Source: Desulfurococcales archaeon
GTDB lineage: Archaea > Thermoproteota > Thermoprotei_A > Sulfolobales > NBVN01
DNA length: 7,267 nt
NCBI GenBank assembly: GCA_021163585.1
Contig: JAGGTW010000046.1
Coordinates: 1-7,267 of the forward strand
Reading direction: 5' to 3'
The stretch's first letter is position 1. Each line of letters opens with the position of its first letter. This document shows, one piece after another, positions 5,191-7,267 of the stretch. Both the position numbers and the translations under genes were made by a program. The notes under the pieces are model-generated. The model searched no databases and was not told the origin of the DNA. It saw nothing but the letters and a program-made list of their open reading frames with translations.

Positions 5191-5196
5191 GGGGTG
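5191..5196 (+). promoter_or_regulatory. Ribosome-binding site that decides the DUF72 start
   Basis: GGGGTG contains the GGTG core complementary to the 16S 3' end and lies six bases before the ATG at 5203. The in-frame GTG at 5194 is part of this site, so it is less likely to be the start codon. Confidence 0.5.
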
Positions 5197-5202
5197 CCAT
5201 AC

Positions 5203-5949
5203 ATGCTCATTCATGTTGGTTGTTGCGGGTTCGCCACATCACGAAAGAAGTACTATCAAGATTATGATGTAGTTGAGTTGCAGGACACCTTCTATAACCC
5301 GCCCGATGAGGTCAAACTAAAGAAGTTAAGGAGTGAGGCACCCGAGGGCTTCATCTTCACAATGAAGGCTTGGCAGGCAATCACGCATCCTCCCTCCTCA
5401 GCCACCTGGAGGAAATGTAAGATTAAGATACCTAAGGAGCTTTGGAATAAATACGGATTCCTGAGACCAACGAAGGAAAATTTTGATGCGTGGGAACTGA
5501 TAGCTGCAGGAGCTAAGTCACTTAGTGCTAGAGTAGTAGTTATCCAGTCGCCCCCGTCCTTTGGCTACAGTGAAGAAAACTACAAGAACGTAGTAGATTT
5601 CTTCTCGTCAATAACTCCTGCAGGATTCATTATTGGTTGGGAGGCCAGAGGTACATGGAGGGAACATCCCGACAAGATTAAGGAGATAGTTGAGATGTTT
5701 GATGACGTAATCCATATCACAGACCCCTTCAGGAGCGAGCCCGCCACCCTAAAAGAAACTAACTACTTCAGACTTCACGGAATCGGTGGCAAAGAAGTAA
5801 ACTACAGATATCAATACACTGACGATGACCTAAGTAAGCTGAGGGACTTTATCGGCAAAGTAAATGGCAGTGAGGTTTATGTTTTGTTTAATAACATCTA
5901 CATGGCGTCAGACGCTAAGCGATTTAAGGCAGTTCTCACTAAACCCTAA
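5203..5949 (+). CDS. DUF72 (YecE/COG1801) family protein
   Basis: About 248 residues, the normal length for this TIM-barrel-like family. Family hallmarks seen, numbered from the ATG at 5203: N-terminal IHVGCCGF (3-10), VELQDTFYNPP (24-34), the strand FIFTMKAWQAITH (50-62) carrying the typical F-x-x-K-x-x-x-x-I-T-H pattern, VVVIQSPPSF (111-120), GWEARGTW (145-152), YFRLHG (188-193) and a C-terminal YVLFNNIYMASDAKRFK (226-242). The biochemical function of DUF72 proteins is not established as far as I know, so none is given. I chose ATG 5203 over GTG 5194 because of the SD position and because family members begin with a few residues before the first strand. The gene follows the AbrB-type gene closely and ends tail-to-tail with a 42-bp overlap against the GTPase gene. 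Confidence 0.92.
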   Translation: MLIHVGCCGFATSRKKYYQDYDVVELQDTFYNPPDEVKLKKLRSEAPEGFIFTMKAWQAITHPPSSATWRKCKIKIPKELWNKYGFLRPTKENFDAWELIAAGAKSLSARVVVIQSPPSFGYSEENYKNVVDFFSSITPAGFIIGWEARGTWREHPDKIKEIVEMFDDVIHITDPFRSEPATLKETNYFRLHGIGGKEVNYRYQYTDDDLSKLRDFIGKVNGSEVYVLFNNIYMASDAKRFKAVLTKP

Positions 5950-6954
5950 CTTCTTTACGACCTCGCGAAGAACCTCTTCCACGAACTGCTTCTTCAGAGC
6001 ACTCATACGTAAGATCCTCCCCTTATAGACTTCCGCAATCCTGCCTTCCACTTCATGTAGTCTATCATCACTCACTAGGTCTATTTTATTAATGGCAACG
6101 ATAACTTCCTTGCCCTTAAACATCTCCGTAACGCTTTTAAGAAGGTTTAATTGCTGGCTAAGCGGGTAGTAAGCACCCTCATAAGGATCGATCAGAAACA
6201 ACACTAGATCAGCTAAGTACTTGAGGGCCATGACTGCTTTTCTTTCGACAGGGTTTAACTTACTTAATGGTCTGTCAAGTATGCCTGGAGTATCAATAAC
6301 TTGAATTCTTGAAAACCCTATGTGCAAGTGCCCTAATATTATATCCTTAGTTGTGAACGGAAAAGGTGATACCTCAGGCCTGGCTGTTGAAATTAATCTA
6401 ACAAAGGTTGACTTACCTACTTGAGGCATACCAGCAACCACTATTCTCGGAGCACCTGCCTCTATACAAGGAAGTTTACTGAGTTCTCTGACCGCAGTAT
6501 TAAGGCGGTCGAAGTCATGCCTCAACCTCCTTAGCACCGACATTACTCTTCCAACAAATTCCCTTGACAGCCTCTTTGCTTCAGCTGAATCAACACTGGA
6601 CTTAATTTTTAACCGGTACACTCTCCATAACCTCCTTAAGACAGCCTGCATTCCACGTATCTTACCGACGATATCCCTGTAATCCTCTATACTTGCTAGC
6701 TTCAGTACTTCTAGGTGGTAAGGTTTAAGGTCGCTCTCCCTAGGCAATGTCTTAATTAGTTTTTCTAACTCGCTATTAACTATACTGTAAATCTTATCTA
6801 CCCTAACTATGGACTTCACCATGCCGCGCTTCTTAACTGACTTAGGCAGCGCGACGGGCTCCCTAAACTTTCTTAAGATTCTTTTCCTGAGTTCCTGAAA
6901 TTCAGGCACCTTTAATTTCCTCAGTACTTCCTCTAGACACTCCTTCTCGACCAT
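5908..6954 (-). CDS. NOG1-family GTPase (OBG/TRAFAC class)
   Basis: The 348-residue protein has an alpha-helical N-terminal part (about 1-165, rich in Lys, Arg and Leu, as in NOG1) and a GTPase domain. G1 is GMPQVGKS at 175-182, G2 is the FPFTTK region at 198-203, G3 is DTPG at 221-224, G4 is NKID at 289-292 and G5 is SAL at 318-320. The DTPGILDRPLSKLNPVERKA stretch (221-240) is the NOG1-type switch II. Eukaryotic NOG1 acts in 60S ribosome assembly and has a long C-terminal extension. Archaeal members are short like this one, and a role in large-subunit biogenesis is inferred. The gene starts at an ATG that overlaps the 3' end of the MJ1316/DUF504 gene by 22 bp, indicating co-transcription and coupled translation. 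Its last 12 or so residues run antisense to the DUF72 C-terminus. Confidence 0.93.
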   Translation of the reverse strand: MVEKECLEEVLRKLKVPEFQELRKRILRKFREPVALPKSVKKRGMVKSIVRVDKIYSIVNSELEKLIKTLPRESDLKPYHLEVLKLASIEDYRDIVGKIRGMQAVLRRLWRVYRLKIKSSVDSAEAKRLSREFVGRVMSVLRRLRHDFDRLNTAVRELSKLPCIEAGAPRIVVAGMPQVGKSTFVRLISTARPEVSPFPFTTKDIILGHLHIGFSRIQVIDTPGILDRPLSKLNPVERKAVMALKYLADLVLFLIDPYEGAYYPLSQQLNLLKSVTEMFKGKEVIVAINKIDLVSDDRLHEVEGRIAEVYKGRILRMSALKKQFVEEVLREVVKKLGFSENCLKSLSV

Positions 6955-7184
6955 ATGACTTCACCATCCTTCTTTATGGCAACAATCCTGTGAATTGGAA
7001 TCACAGCTTCTCCACCTATAATTAACCTGTCCTTCCTAATGACGACGTCATCACCTAGGTTTATCTCCTTAAGTCCGGAAGGAGAGATTCTATCTACTAT
7101 TATGACCGCATACCTTCTGAGGTCATCCTTACCCCACTTGATTTTATTCAGTATGCCTGCTATCGTATTGTTCTTCAACAGCAA
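6933..7184 (-). CDS. MJ1316/DUF504 (UPF0248) family protein, TTG start
   Basis: The 83-residue protein matches the UPF0248/DUF504 family, also described as the MJ1316 RNA cyclic-group end-recognition domain. Visible features are LNKIKW near the N-terminus (12-17), the strand YAVIIVDR (25-32), GDDVVIR (44-50), the family signature IPIHRIVAI (62-70) and GEVIW at the end (74-78). A role in recognising RNA ends is a published proposal for the domain, not something shown here. The frame is closed upstream by TAA at 7211-7209. It contains no ATG near its start, so TTG at 7184 is used; a second TTG at 7178 is possible. The TATA at 7214-7223 gives a start near 7193 and a leader of about nine bases. 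It is the first gene of a two-gene unit with the NOG1-like GTPase. Confidence 0.85.
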   Translation of the reverse strand: MLLKNNTIAGILNKIKWGKDDLRRYAVIIVDRISPSGLKEINLGDDVVIRKDRLIIGGEAVIPIHRIVAIKKDGEVIWSRRSV

Positions 7185-7213
7185 CCCAACCTTAGCTTTC
7201 TTGCTGTATTAAA

Positions 7214-7223
7214 CCTTTAAATT
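7214..7223. promoter_or_regulatory. Bidirectional TATA element at the right edge
   Basis: CCTTTAAATT has the symmetric core TTTAAA (7216-7221). On the minus strand it predicts a start near 7193 for the DUF504-GTPase unit. On the plus strand it predicts a start near 7245, exactly at a GTG codon. Confidence 0.5.
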
Positions 7224-7244
7224 CTTTCTAGCGCTTCTCTAGCG

Positions 7245-7267
7245 GTGGCAAAAGTGGCTTACGAGAA
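7245..7267 (+). CDS. Possible 5' end of a leaderless plus-strand gene, cut by the window edge
   Basis: From GTG at 7245 the frame reads (M)AKVAYE and runs off the window. The only support is position: the GTG coincides with the transcript start predicted from the TATA core at 7216-7221, the layout of a leaderless archaeal gene. Seven codons do not allow identification. Confidence 0.3.

Noticed and set aside
6062..6075. C-box-like GTGATGA on the minus strand within the GTPase gene
   Set aside because: No D boxes at suitable spacing; ordinary coding sequence.
7040..7055. C-box-like GTGATGA on the minus strand within the DUF504 gene
   Set aside because: No CTGA follows at guide distance; it encodes the conserved GDDVV stretch.

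Overview
The window looks like chromosomal DNA of a thermophilic crenarchaeon (Thermoproteota; Desulfurococcales-like is my guess, but the genus cannot be read from the sequence). The evidence is an archaeal-type leucyl-tRNA synthetase, a tRNA-Lys gene with a bulge-helix-bulge intron, archaeal TATA boxes about 26 bases before inferred transcript starts, near-leaderless genes, an MJ1316/DUF504 protein, a short archaeal NOG1-type GTPase, and several archaeal C/D box guide RNAs. I see no mobile element, CRISPR array or prophage gene.

Layout, left to right. Positions 1-27 may hold the first codons of a minus-strand gene. A plus-strand tRNA-Lys(TTT) gene follows at 175-274, with an inferred 23-base intron at the unusual position 45/46. 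A minus-strand HTH regulator with a degenerate phosphoribosyltransferase domain occupies 342-1034. The gap from 1035 to 1308 has no protein gene but carries two predicted C/D box sRNAs, one on each strand. A small two-helix membrane protein (1309-1587, plus) comes next. A third predicted C/D sRNA (about 1589-1648, minus) sits directly behind the 3' end of leuS (1652 to about 4597, minus). The leuS/abrB divergent gap holds a fourth predicted C/D sRNA (about 4678-4735, minus). An AbrB-type regulator and a DUF72 protein form a plus-strand pair (4797-5949). They converge on, and overlap by 42 bp, a minus-strand pair made of an MJ1316/DUF504 protein and a NOG1-like GTPase (7184-5908). A new plus-strand gene may start at 7245.

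The main theme is RNA and translation: tRNA-Lys, LeuRS, rRNA-methylation guide RNAs, a ribosome-biogenesis-type GTPase and a likely RNA-end-recognition protein. The least expected content is the set of four candidate C/D guide RNAs within about 3.7 kb. Each has a TATA-like element at the spacing expected for its own transcript. One carries a guide complementary to the universally conserved 16S decoding-site sequence and by the N+5 rule would direct 2'-O-methylation at C1402 (E. coli numbering). The second surprise is leuS: its reading frame contains no ATG, GTG, TTG or CTG before the catalytic HIGH region except a Met inside the domain, so it either starts on an ATT codon or hides a single-base error.
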